This document shows, one piece after another, positions 54,937 through 63,885 of a stretch of DNA of 64,000 nt (its first letter is position 1; every line of letters begins with the position of its first letter). Made by a program: the position numbers and the translations under genes. Origin of the DNA: UBA1660 sp964462035 (GTDB taxonomy: Bacteria; Myxococcota_A; Polyangia; Polyangiales; Houyiibacteriaceae); assembly GCA_964462035.1 (NCBI GenBank), contig CAYXAP010000004.1, positions 215,048 through 279,047 of the forward strand, read 5' to 3'. Below the pieces are notes generated by a model. It made no database searches, was not told the origin of the DNA, and saw only the letters and a program-made list of their open reading frames with translations.

Positions 54937-56181
54937 ATGAGTCACTCCGTCGCCGCCGCCATCGCCCTGGCCCTGCTCGAGCCCGAACGGTGGCGCTCGG
55001 GGATCCGCGCGAGCCTCGAGTCCTTCGAGGGACTCGAGGCCTCGACCCGGCGGCGGATCGGGCGACTGGTGAAGTCGCTCGTCGTCCGTCCGGAGGTGGA
55101 CGAGCTGGCCGCGCTCATCGCGCGTGACCCGAAGGTGACCCTGCGCGGAGTCGTGCCTCGCCGGTGGGCGACCCCGCCCCTCCGGATGATGGGCCCTCCC
55201 TACGGCGCACCCCCGCTTCCCACGCCGGCGGAGCTGGCGGCCTTCCTCGACCTCGAGCTCGGCGAGCTGAGCTTCCTCGCGGACCCGAAAGGCTGGAACA
55301 CCGATCCGCGGCGCCAGCACTACCGGACGCGCTGGGTGCCGAAGCGCCGCGGCGGCCGGCGGCTGATCGAGGCGCCCAAGGCACGGCTGAAGCACGCGCA
55401 GCGGCAGATCCTTCGAGGCGTCCTCGATCCCGTGCCGCTGAGCGGCGCGGCCACCGGGTTCGCTCGGGGCTCGAGCCCCCGCGCCCACGCCGCGCGTCAC
55501 GCCGGCAAGCGCTGGGTCCTGAAGATGGATCTCGCGGACTTCTTCGCCCACGTGGGGTCCGGCCGCGTCCGGGCGATCTTCGAGACGCTGGGCTACCCGC
55601 TCGCGGTGCGGCGGCTGTTGGTCGGGCTCTGCACCACCCGTCCACCGGCCGAGCTCTTGAACGGCGCCGACGCCGTCGAACGCGCGCTCCATGGCCGGCG
55701 GCGGTTGCCCCAGGGCGCGCCTACCTCACCGGCGCTGGCCAACCTCGCTGCGGCTCCGCTCGACCATCGGCTCTGGAACCTGGCGGCGTCGCTCGGCCTG
55801 ACCTACTCGCGCTACGCGGACGACCTCGCCTTCTCCGGCGAGCGCATCCCGGACACCATCATTCCCCGGATCGCCGCGATCGGCATCGAGGAGGGCTTTC
55901 CACTGCAGCTCCGCAAGACCCGCCGCATGGGCAAGTCCGTCCGGCAGGAGCTCACCGGGCTGGTGGTCAACGCCGACCCCGCGCCGCGCCGCGAGGCGTA
56001 TGACCGCCTTCGCGCCACGCTGCACCACGCCGCCCTCGACGGTCCGGTGGCCGCGAACCGGGAAGGACACCCCGACTTTCGTTCGCACCTGCGTGGCCGC
56101 ATCGAGTGGGTCGCCGCCGACCGCCCCCATCGAAGGGCGAAGCTCGAGCGGCTCTTTGCTCGGATCGCGTGGACCGATTGA
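54937..56181 (+). CDS. Retron-type reverse transcriptase
   Basis: 414 residues from ATG 54937 (MSHSVAAAIALALLEPERW); the frame runs upstream through the ncRNA without being a plausible extension. RT motifs are in order: RRLIEAPKARLKHAQRQILRG (motifs 1-2, cut here to the core RRLIEAPKARLK), VLKMDLADFF with catalytic Asp198, LPQGAPTSPALANL, YSRYADDLAFSG with YADD at 293-296, LQLRKTRRM, and QELTGLVVN, the retron-type VTG-like motif. A strict NAxxH of region X is not seen; NGADAVERALH occupies its place. An N-terminal extension of about 110 residues precedes the RT core, as in myxobacterial retron RTs (about 485 residues), though shorter. It copies the msd part of the upstream RNA. Confidence 0.92.
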   Translation: MSHSVAAAIALALLEPERWRSGIRASLESFEGLEASTRRRIGRLVKSLVVRPEVDELAALIARDPKVTLRGVVPRRWATPPLRMMGPPYGAPPLPTPAELAAFLDLELGELSFLADPKGWNTDPRRQHYRTRWVPKRRGGRRLIEAPKARLKHAQRQILRGVLDPVPLSGAATGFARGSSPRAHAARHAGKRWVLKMDLADFFAHVGSGRVRAIFETLGYPLAVRRLLVGLCTTRPPAELLNGADAVERALHGRRRLPQGAPTSPALANLAAAPLDHRLWNLAASLGLTYSRYADDLAFSGERIPDTIIPRIAAIGIEEGFPLQLRKTRRMGKSVRQELTGLVVNADPAPRREAYDRLRATLHHAALDGPVAANREGHPDFRSHLRGRIEWVAADRPHRRAKLERLFARIAWTD

Positions 56182-56184
56182 AGG

Positions 56185-57186
56185 TCAGGGGCAGGCGCGG
56201 TTGCAGACCCGCACGTCGCCCGCACACGTCACTTCGGAGCCCGGGCTGCAGGTGATGCCACAGCTCACGGCTCCGTCGCAGCGGACCAGGCACTCGCTCG
56301 TCCCGCGACACGTGACCTCACAGCTGTCGACGCCGCTGCAGTCGAGCTCGAGGATCCCGCCCGCGCGGGCGGCGATGTCGACGCTCGCCGCGTTGCGGGC
56401 GTCGAACTGACACATCGATGCCTGGCAGACTCCCGTGAAGTCGCTGCCGGTGTCCGCCGCGTCCACGGAACAGTCGTCGGAGCTCCGGCAGTCGACCGAG
56501 CAGTCGCCGGCGCACCGAACGCTGCAGTCGCAGTCGTCGCACGCGCACGCGTCGGCGCCCACGCCACACGGGTCGGGCAGGCCAGAGCACGAGGGGTCGA
56601 CACCGCCGTCGGCCACGAAGGCGTCCGGCATGGACGCATCGGGGCCGGGCAGGCCGCCATCGTCGGACGAGCCGCCATCGCTGGACATCCCGCCGTCCAC
56701 GAACACCCCACCGTCTGCGCTCGGCCGTGTGAGCGGCGGGTCGTAGGGGCTCAGCTCGTCCACGGCGACCTCGCTGCAGTCACCCTCGCTGCAGGTCTCC
56801 TCGTCACCACAGGAGATGGTCAGGCAGGAGCGCTCGAGGTGCAGCCAGAGCACGCGCACCTGGTCGGGCACGAACGAGAACTTCGACGTCTGCCGGAGCC
56901 GTTCGGTGTCGCCGAGCATCGCCACTGCGTGGACGGTGACCTCGCCGTCGGCGTTCGGCCCCGGGAGCACTCCGAGCACGCTCGGCAAGTCGGCCTCCTG
57001 CCTCAGCAACCCTTCGGCGATGCGTCGCGAACCGTCGGGGCCGCGCACGTCGATGACGATGCGATCGACCTCGTCGGGGACGCTCAGGTCCGTGTCCACC
57101 GCGACCAGCACCTCGGTCAGCACCGGTGCCTCGCAGCCCACGAGCGCGAGCACGAGCACGAGCAGGTGTCGTGTGTCGAGATCCAT
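56185..57186 (-). CDS. Cys-rich lipoprotein
   Basis: 333 residues from ATG 57186 (MDLDTRHLLVLVLALVGC); TAGAGG is about 7 bases ahead, while an ATG six bases earlier is too close to it. Lipobox LVGC. An N-terminal beta-sandwich-like domain (VAVDTDLSVPDEVDRIVIDV) with three Cys is followed by an Asp/Gly/Ser linker (VDGGMSSDGGSSDDGG). A tail of about 130 residues contains more than 20 Cys (CACDDCDCSVRCAGDCSVDC and similar). The tail resembles small Cys-rich repeats of myxobacterial surface proteins and could be disulfide-bonded or metal-binding. It immediately follows the Nudix gene and is convergent with the retron RT gene. Confidence 0.75.
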   Translation of the reverse strand: MDLDTRHLLVLVLALVGCEAPVLTEVLVAVDTDLSVPDEVDRIVIDVRGPDGSRRIAEGLLRQEADLPSVLGVLPGPNADGEVTVHAVAMLGDTERLRQTSKFSFVPDQVRVLWLHLERSCLTISCGDEETCSEGDCSEVAVDELSPYDPPLTRPSADGGVFVDGGMSSDGGSSDDGGLPGPDASMPDAFVADGGVDPSCSGLPDPCGVGADACACDDCDCSVRCAGDCSVDCRSSDDCSVDAADTGSDFTGVCQASMCQFDARNAASVDIAARAGGILELDCSGVDSCEVTCRGTSECLVRCDGAVSCGITCSPGSEVTCAGDVRVCNRACP

Positions 57187-57188
57187 CG

Positions 57189-57635
57189 TCATTCCTCTAC
57201 CCCGCTCCGTGTTCCCGCTGCTGCGCGAGCAGCCCGCGCCAGGCGTGGTGGCATGCGGGCTGCGGCTTCGTCCAGTGACAACCATTCGTGAGCGTCATGC
57301 TCGTCGCTTCGCTCGACGTCGCCGGGCGGTGCATCGCCTCGATAGACGATGACCACCATCGGCCGCCCCCGGCGCTCCATGGCGTAGGCGTCGACTGGTC
57401 CGTCGGCGATCGTCACCGCCAGCTGCGTCTCTTCGAGCGCTTCGCGCGCCGCGGCTGCTCGCGGGTCTTCACCGGGTTCGACGCGACCCGAGACCGACTC
57501 CCAGATCGTGGGGGCTGCGTCGTTCGTTCGCGCTCGACGCATGGTCAGCACCCGCCCGGCACGGAAGACGACGACCACGACGGCGACCAGCTGCTCCACG
57601 CCCTCCCTTCTGGTGGACCCGGTCCGTTGGGGCAA
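57189..57635 (-). CDS. Nudix hydrolase (MutT-like)
   Basis: 148 residues. The Nudix box is complete: GRVEPGEDPRAAAAREALEE followed by T, fitting GX5EX7REUXEE. The strand order VEQLVAVVVVVFRAGRVLTM and the later DEHDAHEWLSLDEA fit a small NTP or nucleotide-sugar pyrophosphatase. Its substrate cannot be told. The stop overlaps a possible ATG of the Cys-rich lipoprotein gene (ATGA), so the two are probably co-transcribed, although a functional link is not obvious. Confidence 0.87.
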   Translation of the reverse strand: MPQRTGSTRREGVEQLVAVVVVVFRAGRVLTMRRARTNDAAPTIWESVSGRVEPGEDPRAAAAREALEETQLAVTIADGPVDAYAMERRGRPMVVIVYRGDAPPGDVERSDEHDAHEWLSLDEAAARMPPRLARAARAAAGTRSGVEE

Positions 57636-57776
57636 GGAGCATCTCCATCCCTGGAGCCCGTTTCGATCCGAACTCGGACCCCCCTGTCAACATTCGGCGA
57701 TCCCCGATCGCGCTTTCTGGATCCATTGGCCGATCCCTCGGGACGATGCGTTTCGCGGCCCCGCCGCCCCCCTACG

Positions 57777-60032
57777 ATGCAACGAACTCACGAGCCCGAC
57801 GTGCCCTCCATTGCGAACCGCTCCTTCGTGCGACAGACCCCGCCTACGCGAAGCGAGCTCGCCGAGCTGCTCTTCGCGAAGAACGTTCGCCCGGACACCA
57901 CCCCGCCGGTGCCCAGCGTCGGTGAGCTGACCGCCGGGCTGACCTCCCTGGCGCGCGGCCTTCGGCGAAAGGTCCTCATCCCCCTGGCGGACGAGCCGCT
58001 GGAGTACGCCCTCGTGCGGCGCGACGGTCGGGTGCTCATCAGCATCTACGAGACCGCGAGCGCTCCCGAGGTCCATCAGCTCGACCATCCCGTCGACTTG
58101 GCGACGCTCCTGGAAGCCTGCGCCCGCAGCGCGCTCGACCAGGCTCAGCTCGCCGCCGATCCCATCGCCCGGCAGATCGCCGTTCGCACCGCCGAGCGCG
58201 CGCGGCGAACGACCCTCTCGCCCGACCCGGCTGCCAGCGCGCGCTCCGAGCGACACAGCTACGGTTCCGACGAGGACACGGACGAACCGCTCTCCTTCGC
58301 TTTCGAGGCGCGCATTCACCCCGAGCGAGGTCTGAGCAGCGCGGGCGGCTCTCGAGCCACGACCAGCGCCGATATCCACGCGCTCCTCTTCGAAGGCATC
58401 CTCACCGCGCGCGTTCGCGGCCGGCGCCTCGTGCTCAGCCGGGGGCCGATCGTGCTCGCGGCGCAGCGAATGGTCGTCGCAGTTCGCGCGCTGGTCGACG
58501 CGTGGGAGTCCGGCCGACCGCTCAACGTGAAGCTCCGGACCGGCGCCTTCGGGATCGGCGTGCGTCTCGATCGCCAGGAGCGCGCCGAGCTCCTGCTCCA
58601 GGCGCAGGGCGAGACCCTCCGCGCCGCGGAGCTCCACCCGGAAGACATCGCGCTACCGGTGCTGCGGCTCGCGTCCGAGCTGCTCCGAGCCCTCGTTCGG
58701 ACCGACCGCACCCAGAGCCGAAACCTGCGGGTGACCGCACTCCGTGACGAGCTCCGTTCGCTCCGAAAGGCCGTGCGGTCCCGACGCCGCTCCGGCTTCA
58801 CCAACGCCGATCCGGAGCGCCTCGCGCTCTCGCTGGCATCCGAGGAGCACCAGACCTCGCCTGGTTGTGCCGTGCTCGACGACCCACGCTCGGGCATCCG
58901 CTACGAGGAGCGCTGGCGCATCGACCTCGGCGGGCTCGACGCAGGCGCCACCTACTTCTGTGGCGACCGCCTCGTGCTCGCGACGCCCGACCACACGCTC
59001 GCGGTCGAGCGCGGCACCGGTGAGGTCATCTGGGCCCGCGAGGGCGGCGGGAGCCTCTTGATGGCCGGACGCACGCTCGTCCGTACCTCGGCCGAGGGCG
59101 ACATCGAGCTCTGCGACGTCGCCGATGGGGAACCCTACGCCGTGGCACGCGTGGTCCCGCGTGTGGGTGGCCGTGAGCTCGCGCTCGCGGTCGGCGGTGG
59201 AGACGTGCCGCCGATGGCGGTGATTGCCGAGGGCACCTCCCAGCTCGTCGCCCTCGACGTTCGAACGGGCGAGCCGCGCTGGCGCTTCGCCGCCGCCGGG
59301 ACCCGGTTCGAGACCACCCGGCTCGGTCGCCTGCTCCTCGTCGCCACCGAGGGAACGATCCACGCGCTCGACGTCGCCACCGGCGAGGAGCTCTGGCGCC
59401 ACGTCGCTCGCACCCGTTTCGCCTGGGCGCCGATCGTCCAGGGCGACACCGTCGTCGCGGTCGGCGCCGGTCGCCACGGGAAGCTGGTCGGCATCGCGCT
59501 GGGCACGGGCGAGACCCGCTACGAGCGAAACCTGGATGGTGCCGTTCGCGCGGCGCCGATCGCCGCGGGCGGAGTGGCCATCATCGCTTGCGGCCGCGAG
59601 CTCGAGGGCCGCGAGCCCCGCACGGGCGAGTGCCTCTGGCGCCGCTCGGATCCGGGCATCGGGGACGGCGCCGCGACCCTCGACGTCGACGGCCTCCTGG
59701 TCGCCAACGCCCCGGGGGGCCGGGCCTGCGCCATCGAGGCGGAGACCGGCGAGACCCGCTGGATGCGGCCGCTCGGCGATCCGCTCGCCGACGAAGTGCC
59801 CCGACGGCTCGAGCCGGTGCTCCGTGGGGCCGCGCTCTTCGTCCCCGCCGCCGGTGTTTTCCTCGTCCGGCCGTCGGACGGAGCGCTCCTCGGGGAGATC
59901 GACGACGATCTGGTTCCGGACCGGATCCGCGTCGATGAGCGGGGCTGGGTCTACATCGCCGAAGAGAGCGGCCACCTCGCTGCCTTCGGGCCGGCGCCCC
60001 AGCTTCGGGTGCTCGAAGGCGGAAAACGCTGA
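57777..60032 (+). CDS. PQQ-like beta-propeller protein
   Basis: 751 residues from ATG 57777 (MQRTHEPDVPSIANRSF); GTG 57801 is possible. There is no signal peptide. The N-terminal half (about 1-370) is a helical region of unknown type with many Arg. From about 375 to the end there are six to seven propeller blades with the PQQ-repeat signature: GTGEVIWAREGGG, VRTGEPRWRFAAAG, VATGEELWRHVA, LGTGETRYERNLDG, PRTGECLWRRSD and AETGETRWMRPLGD. Such cytoplasmic propellers are usually protein-interaction scaffolds, not quinoproteins. The gap 57636-57776 holds no gene. Confidence 0.78.
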   Translation: MQRTHEPDVPSIANRSFVRQTPPTRSELAELLFAKNVRPDTTPPVPSVGELTAGLTSLARGLRRKVLIPLADEPLEYALVRRDGRVLISIYETASAPEVHQLDHPVDLATLLEACARSALDQAQLAADPIARQIAVRTAERARRTTLSPDPAASARSERHSYGSDEDTDEPLSFAFEARIHPERGLSSAGGSRATTSADIHALLFEGILTARVRGRRLVLSRGPIVLAAQRMVVAVRALVDAWESGRPLNVKLRTGAFGIGVRLDRQERAELLLQAQGETLRAAELHPEDIALPVLRLASELLRALVRTDRTQSRNLRVTALRDELRSLRKAVRSRRRSGFTNADPERLALSLASEEHQTSPGCAVLDDPRSGIRYEERWRIDLGGLDAGATYFCGDRLVLATPDHTLAVERGTGEVIWAREGGGSLLMAGRTLVRTSAEGDIELCDVADGEPYAVARVVPRVGGRELALAVGGGDVPPMAVIAEGTSQLVALDVRTGEPRWRFAAAGTRFETTRLGRLLLVATEGTIHALDVATGEELWRHVARTRFAWAPIVQGDTVVAVGAGRHGKLVGIALGTGETRYERNLDGAVRAAPIAAGGVAIIACGRELEGREPRTGECLWRRSDPGIGDGAATLDVDGLLVANAPGGRACAIEAETGETRWMRPLGDPLADEVPRRLEPVLRGAALFVPAAGVFLVRPSDGALLGEIDDDLVPDRIRVDERGWVYIAEESGHLAAFGPAPQLRVLEGGKR

Positions 60033-60099
60033 ACGGGTGTCCCGGGCCAGGGTCATCTCTGATTGCTCCCATGGCCCCCCATCCGATAACCTGCGCGCC

Positions 60100-61362
60100 A
60101 TGCAGAGACTCCGAGCGCTCCTCGTGGCGCCCCTCCTCTTGGCCAGCATTCCCGCCTTCGCTCAGGAAGACGGACAGGTGTTCGTTCTGGGCATCCGCTC
60201 GGTCGAGGGCGACGACGAGCTTTCCCGCAACCTGACCGGCGCGATTCGCCAAGAGGCGCGCGGGGTCACCGAGTGGAGTGTCGCGGACGCGGAGATCTCG
60301 CTCGCTCAGATGAGCGTCGCCCACGGCTGCGACGAGCCGGACGCCCAGTGCATGGCGGAGATCGCCGAGGAGCTGGCCGCGAGCCGGATCGTCTACGGCA
60401 CCGTGCGCCGAACCGGCGCGGGCGACCAGTACGACTTCGCGCTGACCCTCTACAACTTCAACGCGGGCACCGGTCAGATCGAGGACTCGCTGACCGACAC
60501 CATCCCCAGCGTTCAGGCGGACATCGACAACCTCCGCCCGCGGGCGGAGCGCTACATCGCTCAGTTCGCCGGTCAGGCTCGCTTCGGCTCGGTGCGCTTC
60601 CAGACCACGACGCCGGGCGCGACCGTCTTCGTCGATGGTGAGAACGTCGGCCAGACCGACGAGTCCGGTGCGCTCATCGTCGAGGACGTGACCGAGGGCA
60701 ACCGTGACGTCCGCATCGAGGCACTCGACCACGAGACCTACGAGGGCAGCGTTCGCGTCGTTCCGGACGAGCAGACCGAGCTCCGTGCTCGGCTGGTGGC
60801 CGAGCAGGAGACGAACCTCGGGTGGATCCCCGGGGCTGCGGTCATCGCCGCTGGCGTGGTCTTCGGTGCGCTCGGCCTCAAGTTCGGCCTCGATGCGCAG
60901 GGCCAGAAGGACGAGCGAGCGGCGCTACTCTCGCTCGACCCAGCGAACCGAAACTGCGTGCGGGACGAGCTGGCGGAAGAGGTCGGCAGCGGTGCCGTCA
61001 CCGCTGCCAGCCGCAGCAGGGCGCTGATGGAGTGTCCTGCGGCTGCGACGCGCTTGGGTAACCTCACCCCTCTCCAGGCGGGCTTGCTCCGAGCCAACGA
61101 CACCAGCTCCATCTGCGAGAACCCCGACAACCTGGTCGAGGGCCTCGAGGATGCCTGCAACGACCGGTCGAAGTTCCGCATCATGCAGTGGGTCTTCTAC
61201 GCACTCGGTGCCGCCGCCGTCGGTGCCGGCACCGTGTTGCTCATCAACGGCCTGAGCTCCGGCGACGACGCCGAGGGCTCGGCCCGCGGACCGAGCCTGG
61301 ACATCCAGCCCTGGATGTCCGGGCGACGCGATCTCGGCGTCAACGCCACCCTCCAGTTCTGA
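60100..61362 (+). CDS. Exported PEGA-domain membrane protein
   Basis: 420 residues from ATG 60100; TAACCT (60087-60092) ends seven bases ahead. Signal MQRLRALLVAPLLLASIPAF. Residues about 25-160 resemble a domain that forms a TolB/PA14-unrelated alpha/beta fold (EIAEELAASRIVYGTVRRTG), as in other myxobacterial proteins. A PEGA domain follows (VRFQTTTPGATVFVDGENVG, about 165-235). Two hydrophobic segments (IPGAAVIAAGVVFGALGLKF and WVFYALGAAAVGAGTVLLIN) bracket a Cys-containing loop. It ends in a short outer-membrane-like strand (ATLQF). It is an envelope protein of unknown partner; rsmD follows 12 bases later. Confidence 0.78.
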   Translation: MQRLRALLVAPLLLASIPAFAQEDGQVFVLGIRSVEGDDELSRNLTGAIRQEARGVTEWSVADAEISLAQMSVAHGCDEPDAQCMAEIAEELAASRIVYGTVRRTGAGDQYDFALTLYNFNAGTGQIEDSLTDTIPSVQADIDNLRPRAERYIAQFAGQARFGSVRFQTTTPGATVFVDGENVGQTDESGALIVEDVTEGNRDVRIEALDHETYEGSVRVVPDEQTELRARLVAEQETNLGWIPGAAVIAAGVVFGALGLKFGLDAQGQKDERAALLSLDPANRNCVRDELAEEVGSGAVTAASRSRALMECPAAATRLGNLTPLQAGLLRANDTSSICENPDNLVEGLEDACNDRSKFRIMQWVFYALGAAAVGAGTVLLINGLSSGDDAEGSARGPSLDIQPWMSGRRDLGVNATLQF

Positions 61363-61374
61363 ACCGACCGGAAG

Positions 61375-61941
61375 ATGCGGATCGTCGGCGGTGCGCTTCG
61401 AGGCCGCCGCTTTCCGGCGCCCAAGGGTCAGGGCACCCGTCCGACCTCCGAGCGTGTGCGCGAGGCCCTCGCCTCCGCGCTGGAGGCGCGCGGAGCCATC
61501 GCTGGTGCGCGGGTGCTCGACCTCTTCGCCGGTAGCGGCGCGCTCGCGTTCGAGGCGCTCTCCCGCGGAGCGGACCATGCGGTGCTCGTCGAGTCCGACC
61601 GCAAGGTGCAGCGCGGGCTGAAGTCGAGCGCCGAGGCGCTCGGTCTGAGCGAGCGAACGACGCTCCGGCGCGACGATCTCTTCTCCGCCAAGGCCGCTTC
61701 CGCCATCGGTCGGCTGGGTCCCTTCGACCTGGTCTTCGCCGACCCGCCCTACGCGCGACTCGCCGAGCTCGGGCCCCTGTTGGAGGGGCTCGCGCCAGCC
61801 CTCGCGAAAGGAGCCCTGCTGGTCATCGAGCGCGCGAGCCAGGACACCCTCCCACAACATCCCTTCCACGTCGCCACGAGCTACCGCTATGGTGACACCG
61901 CCGTGGACCTGCTATCGCCGCAGTGCACGCCCAACCGATGA
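61375..61941 (+). CDS. rsmD: 16S rRNA (guanine966-N2)-methyltransferase RsmD
   Basis: 188 residues. The N-terminus MRIVGGALRGRRFPAPKG and RPTSERVREALASAL are diagnostic. The SAM-binding loop is LDLFAGSGALAFEALSRGA and the catalytic motif DPPY is in LVFADPPYARL. The enzyme methylates G966 of 16S rRNA in the small subunit. It is followed 10 bases later by coaD, a common bacterial pairing. Confidence 0.95.
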   Translation: MRIVGGALRGRRFPAPKGQGTRPTSERVREALASALEARGAIAGARVLDLFAGSGALAFEALSRGADHAVLVESDRKVQRGLKSSAEALGLSERTTLRRDDLFSAKAASAIGRLGPFDLVFADPPYARLAELGPLLEGLAPALAKGALLVIERASQDTLPQHPFHVATSYRYGDTAVDLLSPQCTPNR

Positions 61942-61951
61942 GACCTTCGCG

Positions 61952-62440
61952 ATGAGAACTGCCGTCTACCCGGGATCCTTCGACCCGATCACTCGAGGCC
62001 ACACCAGCATCCTTTCGAGCGGCATGAAGGCCTTCGATCGGATCGTCGTCGCCGTCCTGAACAACCCGCGGAAGACGGCGATGTTCACGGTCGACGAACG
62101 CATCGAGATGATCCGTGAGGCGGCCGAGGAGATGGGCTACGGCGACCGCATCGACGTGGACCGCTTCGATGGACTGCTCGTCGACTACTGCCGCCAGCAG
62201 GAGGCGCAGGTCATCCTCCGCGGGCTCCGCGCCGTGGCGGACTTCGAGTACGAGCTGCAGATGGCGAACATGAACCGCCACCTGAACCCGGACGTCGAGA
62301 CCGTCTTCATCATGGCGGACGACGCGTATTTCTACGTGTCCTCCAACCTGATCAAGGAAGCCGCCAAGCTCGGCGGTAACGTCGAGGAGCTCGTGCCTGG
62401 CAGCGTCGCCGCGCGTCTCCGCGAGAAGCTCGGAAAGTAG
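61952..62440 (+). CDS. coaD: Phosphopantetheine adenylyltransferase CoaD
   Basis: 162 residues from ATG 61952. The N-terminus AVYPGSFDPITRGHTSIL has the TxGH nucleotidyltransferase motif. NNPRKTAMFTVDERIEMI, LRGLRAVADFEYELQMANMN and VSSNLIKEAAKLGGNVEEL, with the Ser-Ser replacing the usual ISST, match the family. It makes dephospho-CoA from 4'-phosphopantetheine and ATP, the penultimate step of CoA synthesis. It is transcribed with rsmD. It converges on the QEGLA-protein gene with a 4-base gap. Confidence 0.96.
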   Translation: MRTAVYPGSFDPITRGHTSILSSGMKAFDRIVVAVLNNPRKTAMFTVDERIEMIREAAEEMGYGDRIDVDRFDGLLVDYCRQQEAQVILRGLRAVADFEYELQMANMNRHLNPDVETVFIMADDAYFYVSSNLIKEAAKLGGNVEELVPGSVAARLREKLGK

Positions 62441-62444
62441 CGAC

Positions 62445-63629
62445 CTAATCTTCGAGCGCGAGCGCCCGATCGGGCTGCTGCGATTCACGGCTGCGGATCA
62501 GCGGGGCGGCCTGGTGCACGCAGTCCAGCGGCGGTCGGAAGGGTCCCGGACGGATCGCCCCGGTCTTCAACATGCGGCGGAGGGTCGGGAGTGCGGCGAG
62601 GGACACGCGCCCGAGCCGGAGCTCGTCGACGGTCGCGTGGCCTTCGTCGAGCGCCTCGCGAATGCGGAGCCAGCCGAAGAGGTACGCGGCGTCCCGAGCG
62701 ACACCGCCGCCGCGCCACGCACGCTCGCCGAGCGCGACCGCCTCGGTCGGCGTGAACCCGAGCTCCTTTGCCAGGTGGCGAACGGTGGACTCGAAGGTCG
62801 CGCCCGCGTGCATCCGGTCCGTCACCCAGACCCGGGCCGCGAGCGTTCGCAGCCGATGGTCGCTCATCAGTCCGGCGCGCTCTTCGAGCGCCAGCGCGAG
62901 CCCCTCCTGGTCCGTGAAGGCGTCGGCGGTTCCGACGCTCAGGAGCGCGATGGGCTGGGCGCGGCCGTTCGCGGCGGCAACCAGGTGGCCGAGGATCTCG
63001 TGGGCCGCCAGCCGCCGCGCCTCGCGCACGCCGAAGGGCCGCTCCGCGAGGAAGAGCGTGCGCTCGCCGGCCGCTGCGTTGGCGACCAAGCGCGGCTCGA
63101 CCTGCACCTCGATCCGAAGGCCGGCTCGCTCGGCCACCGCATGCATCAGCGCTGCAGCGGACCCATCGCCGGTGACCGGTAGCGAGGGCGGCTCCGCGTC
63201 GCCATGGACCGTTTCGAGGATCCGGTCGGCGGCTTCCGCGAGCTTCATGGTCTCGCCGTGGTACCGGACCGGTCGGTCGCCGGTCCCATAGAGTCGCGCC
63301 GCCATGGGCCGGACCCGCCGCGGCTCGCCGAGGACCTCCATGAGCGTCAGCTCGAGCTCGAGCTCGTCGAGGCGCGCGAAGTGCAGCTCCGCGGCCTCGC
63401 TCTGCGGCGCCAGAACGCGCGCCTCGTCCAGGTCGCGCCACACGCTCCGCGGCACGCGCTGGGGCTCGGCGGCGAGCTTGGGCTCCATACGCTCATTGGT
63501 CTCGAGCGCCCGAACCAGCCGCAGCCGCTCGGAGCGGCCGTGACGGGCGGTGAGCGCGGGCAGCAGCCGCGCGACGGAGGCGATGCGACGCAAGCGCGCG
63601 TCCAGCTCTCGCTGCACTCGCTTGCTCAA
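62445..63629 (-). CDS. QEGLA-motif (DUF1704) metallopeptidase-like protein
   Basis: 394 residues from TTG 63629; AGGAG lies about 6 bases upstream. The longer ORF would run into repetitive DNA. The family is recognised by TDQEGLALALEE and, just ahead, HEILGHL, an HExxxH zinc-binding motif. These are the signatures of the 'flavohemoglobin expression-modulating QEGLA motif' proteins, related to eukaryotic tyrosine carboxypeptidases (MATCAP). The N-terminal half contains KRVQRELDARLRRIASVARL and HFARLDELELELTLMEVLG helical regions. It is presumably a cytoplasmic metallopeptidase of unknown target. Confidence 0.85.
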   Translation of the reverse strand: MSKRVQRELDARLRRIASVARLLPALTARHGRSERLRLVRALETNERMEPKLAAEPQRVPRSVWRDLDEARVLAPQSEAAELHFARLDELELELTLMEVLGEPRRVRPMAARLYGTGDRPVRYHGETMKLAEAADRILETVHGDAEPPSLPVTGDGSAAALMHAVAERAGLRIEVQVEPRLVANAAAGERTLFLAERPFGVREARRLAAHEILGHLVAAANGRAQPIALLSVGTADAFTDQEGLALALEERAGLMSDHRLRTLAARVWVTDRMHAGATFESTVRHLAKELGFTPTEAVALGERAWRGGGVARDAAYLFGWLRIREALDEGHATVDELRLGRVSLAALPTLRRMLKTGAIRPGPFRPPLDCVHQAAPLIRSRESQQPDRALALED

Positions 63630-63693
63630 CCGCGCTCCTGACCGACCCGACTCACGACGCAGGACTCTAGCACTCCGGCCCTTGCACGCATGC

Positions 63694-63885
63694 GGTCGGC
63701 TCCCGGAGTCGGTCGTCGGAGTCGGCAGTCGGCGTCGGCGGCGGTCGTCGGTTCTCGGAGTCGGCAGTCGGCGTCGGCGTCGGTCGTCGGTTCTCGGAGT
63801 CGGTTCTCGGCGTCGGCAGTCGGCGTCGGCAGTCGGTTGTCGGCGTCGGCAGTCGGTAGTCGGCGTCGGAGTGTGTAGCCTCGCT
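63694..63885. repeat. TCGG-rich imperfect tandem repeat array
   Basis: About 190 bases consisting of a few words, GTCGGC, AGTCGGC, GTCGTCGGTTCTCGGAGTCGGC and similar, in changing order. The 20-mer at 63798-63817 is exactly repeated, on the opposite strand, inside the TonB-dependent receptor gene at 35382-35401. The array lies upstream of the QEGLA gene. Open frames across it have no gene-like features. Confidence 0.75.

Noticed and set aside
63694..63885. CRISPR array
   Set aside because: The repeats are short (5-7 bases), imperfect and contiguous, without constant repeats and unique spacers; no cas genes are present.
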